The notes beneath the pieces were generated by a model that did not search any database, had not been told where the DNA came from, and saw only the letters and a program-made list of their open reading frames with translations. The position numbers were made by a program, and so were the translations under genes. Shown piece by piece: positions 20,677 through 31,645 of a DNA stretch of 64,000 bases. The DNA comes from Chelydra serpentina (lineage: Eukaryota > Chordata > Testudines > Chelydridae): contig JBAIAC010000030.1 of assembly GCA_037349315.1 (NCBI GenBank), positions 13,475,501-13,539,500 of the forward strand, written 5' to 3'. Every line of letters starts with the position of its first letter. The stretch's first letter is position 1.

Positions 20677-21167
20677 CCTATCAATGCTTGTGGGCAGAGC
20701 TACTGGAGTGTACTTTATAAGAGAATGAGCAAGCTCAAAAAGTTCAAAGTCATTCCAGAAAGAATGCCCTCTCTGCACTTAAATGTTAATGAACAGTCAG
20801 TTAAAAAAAGGAAGAGAATTGCTGAGGGCCCCACAGCTGCCATGTAAAAATTAAGTTACTGCACATTGGTGCTATAAACGCATTGACTATTCTCGGCTAT
20901 TCAATTAAAAGAATACATAGGTAGATTGCATACCTGAGACTGTATGTGAATTAGAGATCTATCCAGCACGGTGCTGAATATCCCTAACACCCACTGACCT
21001 AGTAGCACACAACACTTGGAAAGAAGCTCTCAGTACCTCATTTGACTCAGTCCTTTGCTTCACCATTGTATCTTGTTTACAGGGCTGCTTTTAAAATTAT
21101 GAAAGAAGAAGTAGGTCAGAGATAACCTTTGCCAGTTCCCTTCCAGGGCCATTATATTGCTGATGTG
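20677..21167. other. No recognised gene
   Basis: Unassigned AT-rich sequence. Confidence 0.3.
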
Positions 21168-21171
21168 GATT

Positions 21172-21352
21172 AGAATCATAGAATATCAGGGTTGGAAGGG
21201 ACCTTAGAATGTCATCTAGTCCAACCCCCTGCTCAAAGCAGGACCAATCCCCAATTTTTGCCCCAGATCCCTAAATGGCCCCCTAAAGGATTGAACTCAC
21301 AACCCTGGGTTTAGCAAGCCAATGCGCAAACCACTGAGCTATCCCTCCCCCC
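21172..21352 (-). mobile_element. tRNA-headed SINE with CR1-type tail (turtle Pol III SINE type)
   Basis: On the minus strand the element starts with a tRNA-like head: an A-box-like tagctcagtggtttgcg and a B-box-like ggttgtgagttcaatcc. It ends in the CR1 3' tail (ttggactagatgac, then ccttccaaccctgatattct). The tail should let a CR1 reverse transcriptase mobilise it. A possible short duplication, GATTAG, lies at 21168-21173 and 21355-21360. SINEs of this build are known from cryptodiran turtles, so it bears on host identity. Confidence 0.85.
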
Positions 21353-21360
21353 AAGATTAG

Positions 21361-22859
21361 CAAGTAGTAGCAATGTCTCCGCTTTTTTCTCACATAAGGA
21401 TGATGTCACTCATCCTTCTCATGATTAATTCTTCCGTGAGCAGAAAGGGCAGCTGAGCTGCCCATATCCATGTCTGATTTTAATCTGGAAATTTTCACTT
21501 GGTTATTAGCATCCCCTTGCCCATATCAGGAAGTCATTAGATTTTCCCTCGGTATTTAGAAACTAAATCTACTCCCCCATTGACACTAAAAACCCCAGAG
21601 TAAAACAATGTACTTTCTGACCGCCAAAGGATTTTACTGAATGAAACAGATCCTTTATATTTCATCAGAGGCTGATGAATAAAGCCTGTAATGCTAGCTC
21701 TTTGGGAATGCAAATGATGTTAGGACATGTTTAATACCTGGTGCCACTTCACTGAGTTCACTGTGCAGTTACACCATGGATGAATTTAGCCCATTTTATT
21801 TTCTTGATTTGGTTTCTCTCTCTTTTGTGGCTGCATTGTCCCCAAAAGCCCACTTAGTTATTCAGCTCTGCAAGCAGTGAAACTGTTGAAGTCCAAGCTG
21901 ATCAACAGCAAATAATTTCCACTGCTGCACTGAGCCATCAAACTGCTCCTTTTGTACCTTTAATTGACTTGTTAGGTCAATGAGAATTTTATAGGCCAGT
22001 TTTTCTTATCTCAAGAGCAACATTGCACATATGGAATGGAGGCATTTATATCCAGCTCCAGAAACAGAGTGCTAATTTGATCTATCTTCCTAGGCAATTG
22101 TGCCAGACTCATCATCATGGTATCTGTGGTGGAAGGACTTAAGCCATGATCTCTGGATAAGGAAACAATTCAGTAGCACTCACCCATCTACTGGAAGTCC
22201 ATAAATGCAAGAGAGCCCTAATGTCACTACTGGTATATAACGTTTTGGTAATAAACATGTTTAATGCTGTTAATTTTTTAACTTCCTGCATCATCATATC
22301 TAGCGATGTTGTGCTTTAGGACTCTAAAGTGCATCAATGTTCCCTCTGGATTGGAGTCTAGTGAATTATTAATCACCCCACATACAAATTTATATGTCAT
22401 GGTAATGGGACGGGCACGGAGAAGGAGAAGGGGAAGAGAGGGAGAAGAAATATGCTTTTAACCCTTATGGCCCAGAAGGTGAATATACTCAACCTGAAGT
22501 ACCTCCCCACTCCCAACCCAGTGCATGCCTCTTTGTGTGTCAGTTTCCACTACCTCCTTTTCTTTTCCAAAAGAGATGCCCCCCTATATCTTTACCCTGT
22601 CTCAACCCCAAACACTCATCAGTCTAACACATATGATAGAGATCGTGTGAAAGGGAAAGAGATAGAAAGGGGGAAAGGCAGACAGAGGCATGGCAGCGAA
22701 ATAGATAAAATATACTTTAAAGAATTTTAGACTTTTAAAATTTTTAAGTACCAGAGGAACTGAAATAATTTAGGTGCCAAAAGTTTTCGTACACCCTGAT
22801 GACAATGTATTTTCCAATTAAAAGTCCCTACAGAATTAGAACTAGTTTTTGTTCAGGCT
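21361..22859. other. No recognised gene or repeat
   Basis: 1.5 kb of unique-looking sequence. A purine-rich run (gagaaggagaaggggaagag) occurs near 22418-22445. Confidence 0.35.
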
Positions 22860-23190
22860 GAACACAATATTTTGGGGCTGGTGCAGGCCTCTGCCTGAAA
22901 CCAAGCTTCCCTGACTACACTAAATCATTCTGGGCTAGAGCAAACCACTGCCTACACTCATCTTCCAAGGTGGACTGCTTTCATGTCTGGAGTAAGCCTG
23001 TGTCTAAGCCAAACCCACAGGCTAACAGGAATCTTTCAAGCTGTGCAGGCCTCTGTCTACATCAGGCTTCCAGGCCAGTTTCAGTCCCAGTCTAATGAAG
23101 TCTTCCAAAACTGGACCAAACCTCTGTCTAAGCCAAGTTCCCAGTTATTCAAAGCTGGAGCAAGCTTTATAGTTCCCAAGCCCTGCCATC
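22860..23190. repeat. Degenerate ~55-bp minisatellite
   Basis: A loosely repeated unit carries gctggagcaagcctctgtc and aagccaagcttcc-like segments about six times, with heavy divergence and uneven spacing. Confidence 0.5.
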
Positions 23191-23276
23191 ACTAGACTCC
23201 AGCCAATCAAAAATCCCTCTCTATGATGAACCAATCTGTCACACCAACCTAGCATTACTAGAACTGGCTGAAACCA

Positions 23277-23560
23277 GAAAACAAGTTGTGGGGGAGACAT
23301 TGTTTCCATTGCACAGGGTTCAAAATGGATCAATTTAACCTTTTTCACACTTTTCATAATATTTTTAAATGAAACTTTAACCAGAATTTCTGTAACCATT
23401 TTTGCAAATATTATGGAAAATGTAGCCAAAATATGGGAAATTTTAATAATGCCAACAATTTTTCACAAAAACAATCAGTTTTGAAAAACAAAGGGCATTT
23501 ATCAAGAGCTGGGGGGGGGGGGGAACTTTCCTCACAAAAAATTTCAACCAGCTCTAACCA
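23277..23560. repeat. AT-rich repeat fragment (aaaatttt / ccagctc family)
   Basis: Runs of gaaattttaataatg, caatcagttttgaaaaac and aaaatttcaaccagctct match the family at 15.89 and 20.18 kb. A 14-base G run interrupts it at about 23511. Confidence 0.45.
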
Positions 23561-23591
23561 GGAGCAGTTACCGTGTGAGGAGAGGTCACTT

Positions 23592-23882
23592 CATAAGAAC
23601 ATAAGAGTGGCCATACTGGGTCAGACCAATGGACCATCTAGCCCAGTATCCTGAGTTCTGACAGTGTCCAATGTCAGATGCTTCAGAGAAAAAGAACAGA
23701 ACAGGGCAATTAACAAGCGATCCATCCCTTGTCGACCAGTCCCAGCATCTAGCAGTCAGAGGTTTAGGGACCCCCAGAGCATGGGGTTGCATCCCTGACC
23801 ATCTTGGCTAATAGCCATTGATGGACCTACCCTCCATGAACTTACCTAATTCTTTTTTGAACCCAGTTATACTTTTGGCCAT
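23592..23882 (-). mobile_element. CR1 LINE 3' end (5'-truncated)
   Basis: On the minus strand this is the CR1 3' region ending with the ggccatactgggtcagacca block and the tail of repeated CTTATG units (plus strand cataagaacataag at 23592). The earlier part includes a diverged ggcaattaacaag stretch and the gttcaaaaaagaattag segment. Confidence 0.88.
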
Positions 23883-24689
23883 TTACTTACGTCTCACAGT
23901 TTTGCAAACTCTGGTTTCCTTCATGAAGCTACAGTAGGCTCTACACTAACTTCTGCTGCTGGTATGTACTGCTATCACCTAATACTTCTTGGCTTGAGGC
24001 TTGTCACAGCAGCAGCAGGAGTTAGAGCATAGTGGGGGGGCAATTTGGAGAGGGTACGGTCCCTAACAGTGGCAAGCCAGCAATCCTCAGGACATAAATC
24101 TTGATTGGGCCCTGTTTCCCAATGGTATTGACCATCCTTTCTCCCTGCTACAGTACATCCTAGGGGCAGAAAAAAGGGTGAGGGAAGAGGAGAGGAGGCA
24201 ATGGTCCACATTCTGCCCACAAAGCAAGCTCCACCCATATGAGTCATCAAAATGAGACACTGCTCAGAGTAGATTGTGCAGATGTTCAAAATATAATTGT
24301 GCAGCTTTATGAGCTTCGCTGGGCTCCTTAAGATTGGCTCCCCTCCAGGGTAGGACGGGGGGGTCTTGAATATGCCCATTAGCTATGCTGGATTCCTTGG
24401 TCTTGGTTCCTTCTTGACTGAGGGAGGTAAGTGGGGGTATTTTCTAAACGCCACCTACTTGTGGCACCAAAATGAAACATCACTCACAGTATATTGTGCA
24501 GATCTGTGACACTCCCTTCTCCTTTCTTACATGAGAAAGGGGATAGCAAATGCTGACATTTAGATTATCCGCAACTGAGTTAACACCTCACTGAGAATAA
24601 CAGGACAGTTCACAATTCTCAGAACTATGGTTCCAGCTCACCACAGACATCTAAACCCCATTCACTTTTCTGATGTTTATTATGGCCTG
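23883..24689. other. No recognised gene
   Basis: Unassigned. A direct repeat of aatgaaacatcactc / aatgagacactgctc (24251-24266 and 24471-24486) followed by agtatattgtgcagat is visible, so part may be a short local duplication. Confidence 0.35.
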
Positions 24690-25300
24690 GTTTACATTTA
24701 AAATTTAGGACTTGTCCGCACTTAAAACACTGCACCACCGTAGTGCTTCAGTGTAGACACACCCTACACCAAAAGGAGAGTTACTCCTGTCAGTGTAGGC
24801 AGTCCGCCTCCCAGTGGCGCAGCCAGGATTAGACCACAGGGGGAGCGGCACTATAAAAAGGCGCCTCCCGGCTCCCCCTGTACTCACCCCAGCGGCGCTT
24901 TAAAGGGCCCGTGGCTCCAGCCGCTGCGGAGCCCCCGGGCCTTTTAAATCCCCGCCGGAGCCCGACTCCGGCAGCGGGGCTGGGGGGGCGCTTTAAAGGG
25001 CCCGTGGCTCCCGGGCTCCCACAGCAGGGCTCGGGCGGCGCCTTAGAGCCGCTTCTCCTCACAGCGGGAGCAGCCGCTCCCCCTGCTCCCCCCTGGCTAC
25101 GCTACTGCCACCTCCCCAAAAGGTGGTAGTTAGGTCAACAGAAGAATTCTTCCATCAATTTAGCGTTGGTCCACACTGGGGTTAGGTCAGTATAGCTGCA
25201 TCTCTCGGGGGTGTGAAAAATCCACACCCCTGAGTGATGTACCTATGCCAACCAACCTAACCTCCAGCTAGGTCAATGGAAGAATGTTTCCATTGACCTA
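24690..25300. mobile_element. Harbinger-type MITE(s), split by a hAT MITE
   Basis: The stretch carries the Harbinger-family segments gacttgtccgcactt, gtgtagacacacccta, gttaggtcagtatagctgc and ggggtgtggatttttcacac-like hairpin sequence. It is interrupted by the hAT MITE at 24812-25107 and seems to run into a further related fragment after 25245. Boundaries are approximate. Confidence 0.6.
24812..25107. mobile_element. hAT MITE, CAGTGGCGCAGCCAGG family
   Basis: The ends are CAGTGGCGCAGCCAGG and the complement of CAGTAGCGTAGCCAGGGG. The flanking 8-bp duplication is CCGCCTCC (24804-24811) and CCACCTCC (25108-25115), with one mismatch. A relative lies at 31646-31988. Confidence 0.82.
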
Positions 25301-25355
25301 GCTGCCACAGCTCAGGCAGGTGGTGTGCCTACACTGATGGAGAAACTCCTTCCAT

Positions 25356-25474
25356 CAGCATAGGCTGTGTCTACACTAGGACACCATGTCAGCATAGCTA
25401 TGGCTCCATGCCAGGATAGCTACAGTGCCATAGCTATGCTGACATAGTCCCTTGTCCCCATAGCGTGTATACCC
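25356..25474. mobile_element. Short Harbinger-type MITE with long palindrome
   Basis: It runs from tgtgtctacactagg to the complement of a ggtatacacgctatg-type end. The inner arms catgtcagcatagctatgg and ccatagctatgctgacat are inverted. It looks like a near-complete short MITE of about 119 bp. Confidence 0.55.
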
Positions 25475-25505
25475 TCAACAATCATAATGGCCAGAGATTT
25501 AGAAA

Positions 25506-25546
25506 GAAAAGAACAGAACAGAACAGAACAGAACAGAACAGAAAAG
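25506..25546. repeat. (GAACA)n microsatellite
   Basis: Five-base units aacag repeat about seven times within an A-rich frame. Confidence 0.9.
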
Positions 25547-25703
25547 AAAGCTGAGATTCTGGAGAACAAGATAGCAACACGAGAGAGTTGTGGTATGGCA
25601 TACCACAAGTGTGCTGGATGAATCCAAATATCGCCTAGAGGGCACCCATTCCTTTAGGAAGCCAGGCCTCAGATGACAAGCTAGAGAACTGGCTAGCTTC
25701 TTA

Positions 25704-25813
25704 GGCCAGATCAACACTAGAAACTTTCGCCGGTGTATTAATATTGGTTAGGGATGTGATTTTTATGACATTTTTATACTAGCAAAAGCCCAGGTGTAGA
25801 TTCAGTTATACTG

Positions 25814-25850
<37 letters not shown>

Positions 25851-25990
25851 TTTTGGTGCTATAGATTATTTCATTTGGGGTCTGGTATAAACTCTATCAG
25901 CAAAAATACCCTTTTGCTGGTATAAACTGCCTCTACACTAGGAGGGTTTGCCAATATAGCTCTTCCAGTAAACATTTTCTAGAATAGATT
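25704..25990. mobile_element. Diverged Harbinger-type MITE with an A32 run
   Basis: The left end taggccagatcaacactag and the interior tgcctctacactaggagg match the Harbinger MITE layout. A pure run of 32 A residues at 25816-25847 lies after ttatactggc. The A run sits where comparable elements have agcaaa repeats, so it may have grown by slippage. Confidence 0.5.
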
Positions 25991-26448
25991 AGGTTTTAAG
26001 GGATAAGTTTTATGATTTTATACTAAGCAATAGTGTCATACAAAATTATATATCTGACCCTGGAACCATTGTACAAGTGTCTACAGTGTAAGGTCAAAAA
26101 GTACAGTAATTTTCTAATTAAATATGGAAGAAAGTAATAAAATATGCTCCTTGTCATTATTTGTTTGTGTGTTTTATGCAGTGGCACAAATTATTATTTT
26201 GTTTTTCTGTTGTGCCATGATGTTCGTAGCTAATAATAATAAATTTCCTTTTATGGTGCCTGTTGGCCATAACGTTCTAGGTGCCTCATAGTAAAACAAA
26301 ACAGCTGAAATTCAAATTAAAGTGACGACTGAAAATTGGGGTAGCGGTTCGTAGAAATATTGGTGAGGTTCCACTTTTGTGTCCTAACTAGGAAGATTTC
26401 TCCAAGAGAAAAATTTGTTGGTGTGAGTGGCAGATTTGTGGACCTATA
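25991..26448. other. No recognised gene
   Basis: Unassigned AT-rich sequence. Confidence 0.3.
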
Positions 26449-26567
26449 GAGCCATATCCTCAGCTGGTGTAAATCTGCATAGCTCCATATAAATCCACTT
26501 GGTTTCAATCCAGAGGAAATGACATCAATGGAGCTATATCACTGGACACCAGTTGAGGATCTGGCTC
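26449..26567. repeat. Short palindromic repeat, TTACACC type
   Basis: The ends gagccatatcctcagctggt and the complement gagccagatcctcaactggt are clear inverted repeats of a 119-bp element whose middle reads catcaatggagctata. It resembles the outer element at 38364-38800. Confidence 0.7.
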
Positions 26568-26872
26568 ATTGAAATTAAGAGAATGTAACATCACAGTGGT
26601 TCTTAAATTAGTGAAGGCCTGATCCTGCAAGGTGCTAAAAGTACTATTAATTGCCACTGGATTTATGGGCATTCAGCACATCACAAGAGACACACAGCAC
26701 TTTGCATGTTCAAGCTCTGAAGGATAAAAAGTTTTATCACATGGGCAAGGTTATACTTATGCTGTCAATGTGGGGTGAAATTTGCCCCTATACAGAGGGT
26801 CCTCACAGGTCACATACACTATTTAAGGCCCACTTCAGCTTTAGAGTACGTTGGGATGAATTTCAACACAAA
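26568..26872. other. No recognised gene
   Basis: Unassigned; a common fragment ggcctgatcctgcaa lies at about 26618-26632. Confidence 0.3.
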
Positions 26873-26873
26873 G

Positions 26874-27168
26874 GGCTTGTCTTCACTACGGGGATAAATC
26901 GACCTAATTTACGCTACTCCAGCTACATGACTAAGGTAGCTGGAGTCAACGTGGCTTAGATCAATTTACTCCAGTGTCTTCACTGCGCTGCATCGACGGG
27001 AGACACTCTCCGATTGACTTCCCTTACTCTTTTCAGAGAGTTGGAGTATCAGGGTCAACTGGAGAGCACTCTGCCATCGATTTAGTGGGTCTTCATTAGG
27101 ACCCACTAAATTGTTCCCTGCTGCATCGATTGCAGCAGTGTCAATCTCCCCGTAGTGAAGACCAGCCC
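26874..27168. mobile_element. Harbinger-related MITE, relative of family A
   Basis: The ends are GGCTTGTCTTCACTACGGGG and the complement of GGGCTGGTCTTCACTACGGGG-like sequence. The interior (ctccagctacatgactaagg then tagctggagtcaacg, and a second hairpin with tagtgggtc / gacccacta) has the same order of hairpins as family A at 358-660. The flanks read AAA on both sides rather than TTA/TAA, so the exact boundary is uncertain. Confidence 0.75.
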
Positions 27169-27286
27169 AAATTTCACCCTCTCTGGATTATCCTGAGCCC
27201 AATTACTTCATACCCCCATAGCTAAAAAACAAAAACAAACCTTACAACTGTATCATACCCATATTCAGAATTTCTTTAGCTATGGC

Positions 27287-28228
27287 TAGGGCCCTACCAA
27301 ATTCACAGTCCATTTTGGTCAATTTCATGGTCATAGGATTTTTAAAATAGGAAATTTCATGATTTCAGCTATTTAAATCTGAAATGTCATGGTGTTGTTA
27401 TTGTAGGGGTCCTGACCCAAAAATAAGTTGTGCGGGGGAGGCCACAGTACTGCTACCCTTACTTCTGCGCTGCTGCTGCTGGTGATGCTGCCTTCAGAGC
27501 TGGGCAGCTGGAGAGCGGCAGCTGGTGGCTGGGAGCCCAGCTCTGAAGTAAAAGATGGCATGGTACAATGTTCCCTCTAATTTTTGGCAGGCCGTGTGCG
27601 CAAAAAAATTCTTCTGTGCAAATTTTTGACAGGCCGTGTGCGCAAAAAATGTCTTCTATGCAAATTGTTGTTCTTCTGTGCAAATTTTTGTGCGTGCAGT
27701 GTTTCGCCGTGTGCGCAGGGTTTAGGATCTGTGTGCGCATGCACATGCGCACATCTTAGAGGGAACAGTGGCATGGTATGGTATTGCCACCCTTAATTCT
27801 TGCCTTACTACTTGCCACCCTCAGTCAGCAGCCACCACTCTCCAGCCGCCCAGCTCTGAAGGCAGCAGTGCAGAAGTAAGGGTGGCATGGTATGGTATTG
27901 CCACTCTTACTTCTACACTGCTGCTGGCGGGTCTCTGCTTTCAGAGCTGGGTGCCCGGCCAACAGCTGCCACTCTCTGGCCGCCCAGCACCAAAGGCAGC
28001 ACAGACGTAAGGGTGGCAATACCGCAACCCCCCTAAACAAATCTTGTGACCTCCCCCCTCCCTTTTGGGTCAGGACCCCCAATTTGAAAAACGCTGGTCT
28101 TCCCCATGAAATCTGGTCTTTTGTGTGCTTTTACTCTATACACTATAGATTTAATGGGCGGAAACCAGATAACCAGATTTCACGGTCTCTGACGTGTTTT
28201 TCACGGCCATGAATTTGGTAGGGCCCTA
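27287..28228. mobile_element. hAT element TAGGGCCCTACCAAATTC, with a nested insertion
   Basis: The 942-bp element begins TAGGGCCCTACCAAATTCAC and ends with the matching inverted repeat. A perfect 8-bp duplication GCTATGGC lies at 27279-27286 and 28229-28236. The interior has duplicated blocks carrying agctgggcagctggagagcg. No transposase frame is visible. It is split by the 205-bp element at 27566-27770. Confidence 0.88.
27566..27770. mobile_element. hAT-type MITE nested in a larger hAT element
   Basis: The ends are CAATGTTCCCTCTAATTT and the complement of CACTGTTCCCTCTAAGAT. The 8-bp duplication GCATGGTA is perfect at 27558-27565 and 27771-27778. Inside, gccgtgtgcgcaaaaaa recurs three times with cttctgtgcaaattttt spacers. 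A run of alternating tgtgcgcatgcacatgcgca could form a hairpin. Confidence 0.9.
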
Positions 28229-28287
28229 GCTATGGCTATGGTTAGTGTAATACTTTCTATCAGGTTTGGATAATACATTATGAAAAG

Positions 28288-28438
28288 CAGGGCCAGCTCT
28301 GGCTTTTTTGCCGCCCCATGCACACAAAAAAAGCAGCCGGAGCGCCATGTGCCGCCCTGAGATTAGCCTGAATGCCGCCCCTTACAATGTGCTGCCCCAA
28401 GCATGTGCTTCCTAGGCTGGTACCTAGAGCCGGCCCTG
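28288..28438. mobile_element. hAT MITE, CAGGGCCAGCTCTGG family
   Basis: The ends are CAGGGCCAGCTCTGG and the complement of CAGGGCCGGCTCTAGG. The 8-bp duplication ATGAAAAG is perfect at 28280-28287 and 28439-28446. It is 151 bp and non-coding. A possible relative starts at 49277. Confidence 0.9.
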
Positions 28439-28446
28439 ATGAAAAG

Positions 28447-28876
28447 CAGTTCCACTTTTTTTAAACTAACACATTGTGGCCCAGATTCTCCATTGCCTTA
28501 AGAGCCATTAGTTCCAGCACTATAAAGTGGCAGCAAAGCCAGTAAATCTGTAGACTAAGAGAGCTACAGACCAAGAATTGTTTGCAGAAATTATTCAAAT
28601 ATTTATAAATATCTAATAAACCTGTGAAAATTGTAAGCGTCGCATAGACAGTTTGTGAACAAAAAAAGAGAGGGGTAGATTGATGAATAAATGTCCTTGC
28701 TGCAGATTATTAGTTTAGCTCTAACCAAAGCATCTTATGGTTTGGGTGCTGTTGGGGAAGGCTTCAGACTCTGACTTGATGGCAGAGATCAGCTGAAGCC
28801 ATTTCACTGATCATCCCTAAATTTGTACAATGGTGGGGAAGATGGAAGAGCGTTCTCAGTGCAGGGCCCTTTCAGT
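28447..28876. other. No recognised gene
   Basis: Unassigned AT-rich sequence. Confidence 0.3.
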
Positions 28877-29016
28877 TTTGGCTTATCTATAAGAAAACGT
28901 TTCTCAGCATTACTATACTGATATAATTATATCAGTATCTCTATACAAAAATAACTGTAGCAGTGTAACGATACCAGTATATTCATGCCACTAAATCTCT
29001 CCATGTAGACAAGGCC
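28877..29016. mobile_element. Diverged Harbinger-type MITE
   Basis: The left end ggcttatctataag and the right end complement ggccttgtctacatgg fit the Harbinger TIR. A palindromic stretch, ctgatataattatatcag, lies in the middle. Confidence 0.5.
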
Positions 29017-29030
29017 TTAGTCATGGGTTA

Positions 29031-29276
29031 GGGCTTGTCTACGTGAGAGAAATTGATCAGCATGGTTATTCCGGAATAACTACCCCATGTGGATACTCTA
29101 TTCCAGAATAAAAATGATTTTATTCCAAGATAATTACTTCACATCCAAAGCAGCATAATTATTCCAGAATAAAGTCACAATAGGGTGTCCACAAAGGGAA
29201 TTGTTCTGGAATTCCTATAGTGGTATAATTATTCTGGAATAGCTATGCTGGTCAATTTCCCTGTGTACACAAGCCC
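29031..29276. mobile_element. Harbinger-type MITE with TTA duplication
   Basis: The ends GGGCTTGTCTACGTGAGAG and the complement GGGCTTGTGTACACAGGG are flanked by TTA at 29028-29030 and 29277-29279. The 246-bp interior repeats attccagaataa-type palindromes (ttattccggaataac, attattctggaataa). Confidence 0.88.
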
Positions 29277-29279
29277 TTA

Positions 29280-30963
29280 ATCATTCAACCTTATTGTATC
29301 AGGGATAGTGTTCTTAAGAATATGCATTTCTTCCTGATCTGAAAGAAGAAAGTTCCACAGAATGCCTTTCCCATGAAGCCTGAAAGGAAGTATTAAGAGT
29401 GGAGATACCTAGCCAAACCACTATTATGTATCAGGTTATTGGGGTTGATTGCCCCCTAATTTTTTGTTTATATGGTGAACTGCTTGGTCTTTGAGACAGC
29501 TTTTATGAGACACTATTTGAAGCACAGGGGCCAAATGTAGGTCTCACCTATGTCAGTGCAACTCCACTGGCTTCAATGAATTTGCCCTGGTGTAACAGAG
29601 CAGATTCTGGCACAATTTTTTTTTTGATCTTTTCTCAGATGCCACCTCTTATTCTTTTAATCCACCTCTGAGTAAATATTGCCATGAGCAAGACTCTTCT
29701 TAGAACAACTCCTGAATCATCTATCTCCTGTTCTCTAAGAGCATTTGCATTAGACCAAGAAAATCACCCCGTAGCCATATAAACGATACATTGAGCATGC
29801 TCATTCGATTACAATCACTTTGGTTTTCTGGACTAACATGTAAATGGGAAAAGACATTCAAAATGAACCAACATTAGTTATAGACCTTGTGGGCAAAATA
29901 CTTATTGTGCTGAAAACTCAGAGTGAAGCAATATGAAAGGGGGGGCGATCCTATTTCATGCAAATGATAAGACAGCAGAAATAATGAAATCAGAAGCAAT
30001 ATTGAATCCCCCACCTGGTATTCCTGGATGCTGCTTTGTAGCAGACATTTTAAAAGAAAGCTGTGAAACAGTAACTTATTTTGTTCACATCAAAATGGGA
30101 AAAAATGCATTCATAATGTAGTAGATTATGGTTTTGTGAAATATTATGGTTTTCTTTATTTGCCTTTGCAGATAGTTAAATTTAAGTGATTATGATTTCC
30201 CCCCAGATTTACAAGGTAATAAATTACTTTAGTGTTTTCAATCTCTTTTCCTTCAGATCTAAATTGGTTGCCTAAATCTCATAGCAAGGTTTATTTCTAT
30301 TAATACAGTAGGATCAATTTACCAGGCCATTTGCCCCCATTTTATTTCCCTCCAACGCTGTCTTCCCCTGCTCAGAGGCCACCACTGCAACACTTCACAT
30401 CCAATGAGACAGCAGAACAGAAGCAGCCTTCAAAACTAACGTTAATGCTGTTCTGTAGATTGGATGATGGAGCAGGTACGTGAGCAGCATATTGTACCTC
30501 TCAGCCCAGTGACATGGAAATAAGAGACACTGCACTCAGAGGAATAAAGGGATAAAAAAAGACCAAGCTCAGAGACACCCTTGGAAAGAGTCTGTGAAAT
30601 AACACTTCTTGGGTTAGAAAAAGCACTTCAAAAGAAACCTTTTTTATATATATTAATTCAAAAATCGGACATGGGTCTGTTTTTCAAATCCTCCTCCTGG
30701 GTAAGAGACAAAACCAACTTCAAAACAGACATAAAGGTAGCTTTCTAAATTAGAGGGGATGATCGGGGGGGGGGGGGGGGGCGAGGGTTATATGGGGGAA
30801 GTGCAGGCTTAGGCCAAGATGGATGCCTAAGAGTCCATTCTAAATGTGTGTGTGAGAGATGGGCGGGGCGGGGGAAGGGAAGGAAAGGAACCACTTTGTC
30901 ACTGGCACCAATCTGATCAGTCACTGGCCGGCAGTGCTTCATTTGTAAAGAAAGAGTTGCCAA
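29280..30963. other. No recognised gene
   Basis: 1.7 kb without an intact repeat. A diverged TTACACC-type fragment lies near 29530-29605. A long G run interrupts the plus strand at 30765-30781. No convincing frame. Confidence 0.3.
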
Positions 30964-31637
30964 GGCTCAAGCAATAACGATGGCATCCTCCACACAGTCT
31001 GACCTTGCACACATCATACCTTGTACGGCCCTGACAGAAGAGGTGCCAGGGTCGAGCCCCAGCGAGCCCCAACACAAATTAAGCTCTGCTGGCAGGCCGG
31101 TCTCCCGCCACTGTCTTCTGTCCATATATGATGGGGTGTACAAACCCTACCCCACGCTTGCCAGGGAAGGCTTCATAAGCTGCTATGGGTTCAGTCAGCC
31201 CTGCCTTGCTTCACCCACAAGCCCTGTCGGGCTTGGAGGGGGCAGTTAAAAGGAGAAAGCCAGCTCAGCTAAGAGGAGACTGGGTGGGAGAGCAGATCTC
31301 TTATGCTGGCTTCCTGAAAGAAGGCCTCAGTCAGAGACTAATAGATAGATTAGATGCCAGAGCCTCCCTGAAGGAAAGTATGCTTCATGGGAGACCTGTG
31401 TTTACTTTGTTACCTGGGACTACTGAGTGTCCTTTTTGACCTGGGGCATTGTGTTTACGGTTCTACTCGGGACCTGTTTATTGTCTAAATGGGACTATTG
31501 CAGTCAATGGCACCCCTCTAGAGAACAGTCCTCAATAAAACTCTATTGGCTTCTCCCCTACTGGAGTCCAGGCAATGATTTGTCATGAGCCCTGTAGGGA
31601 CATGGTCACACCGTACTTCTGTTCATCAGTGCCCAGT
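30964..31637. other. Possible LTR-like or unclassified repeat
   Basis: The stretch ends in an aataaaactctattgg signal at about 31532 and has a 5' region that is purine-rich. It might be a solo LTR or a non-LTR tail, but no matching second copy or clear TG...CA ends are seen. An 84-89 codon frame at 30980-31439 has no family features. Confidence 0.25.
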
Positions 31638-31645
31638 CTCTGCAC

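Noticed and set aside
25499..25717. Frames through the GAACA microsatellite
   Set aside because: Low-complexity serine/phenylalanine/cysteine-rich peptides produced by the tandem units.
31240..31600. Solo LTR of an endogenous retrovirus
   Set aside because: An AATAAA-like signal is present, but no paired copy, TG...CA ends or target duplication could be shown; kept only as a low-confidence repeat.
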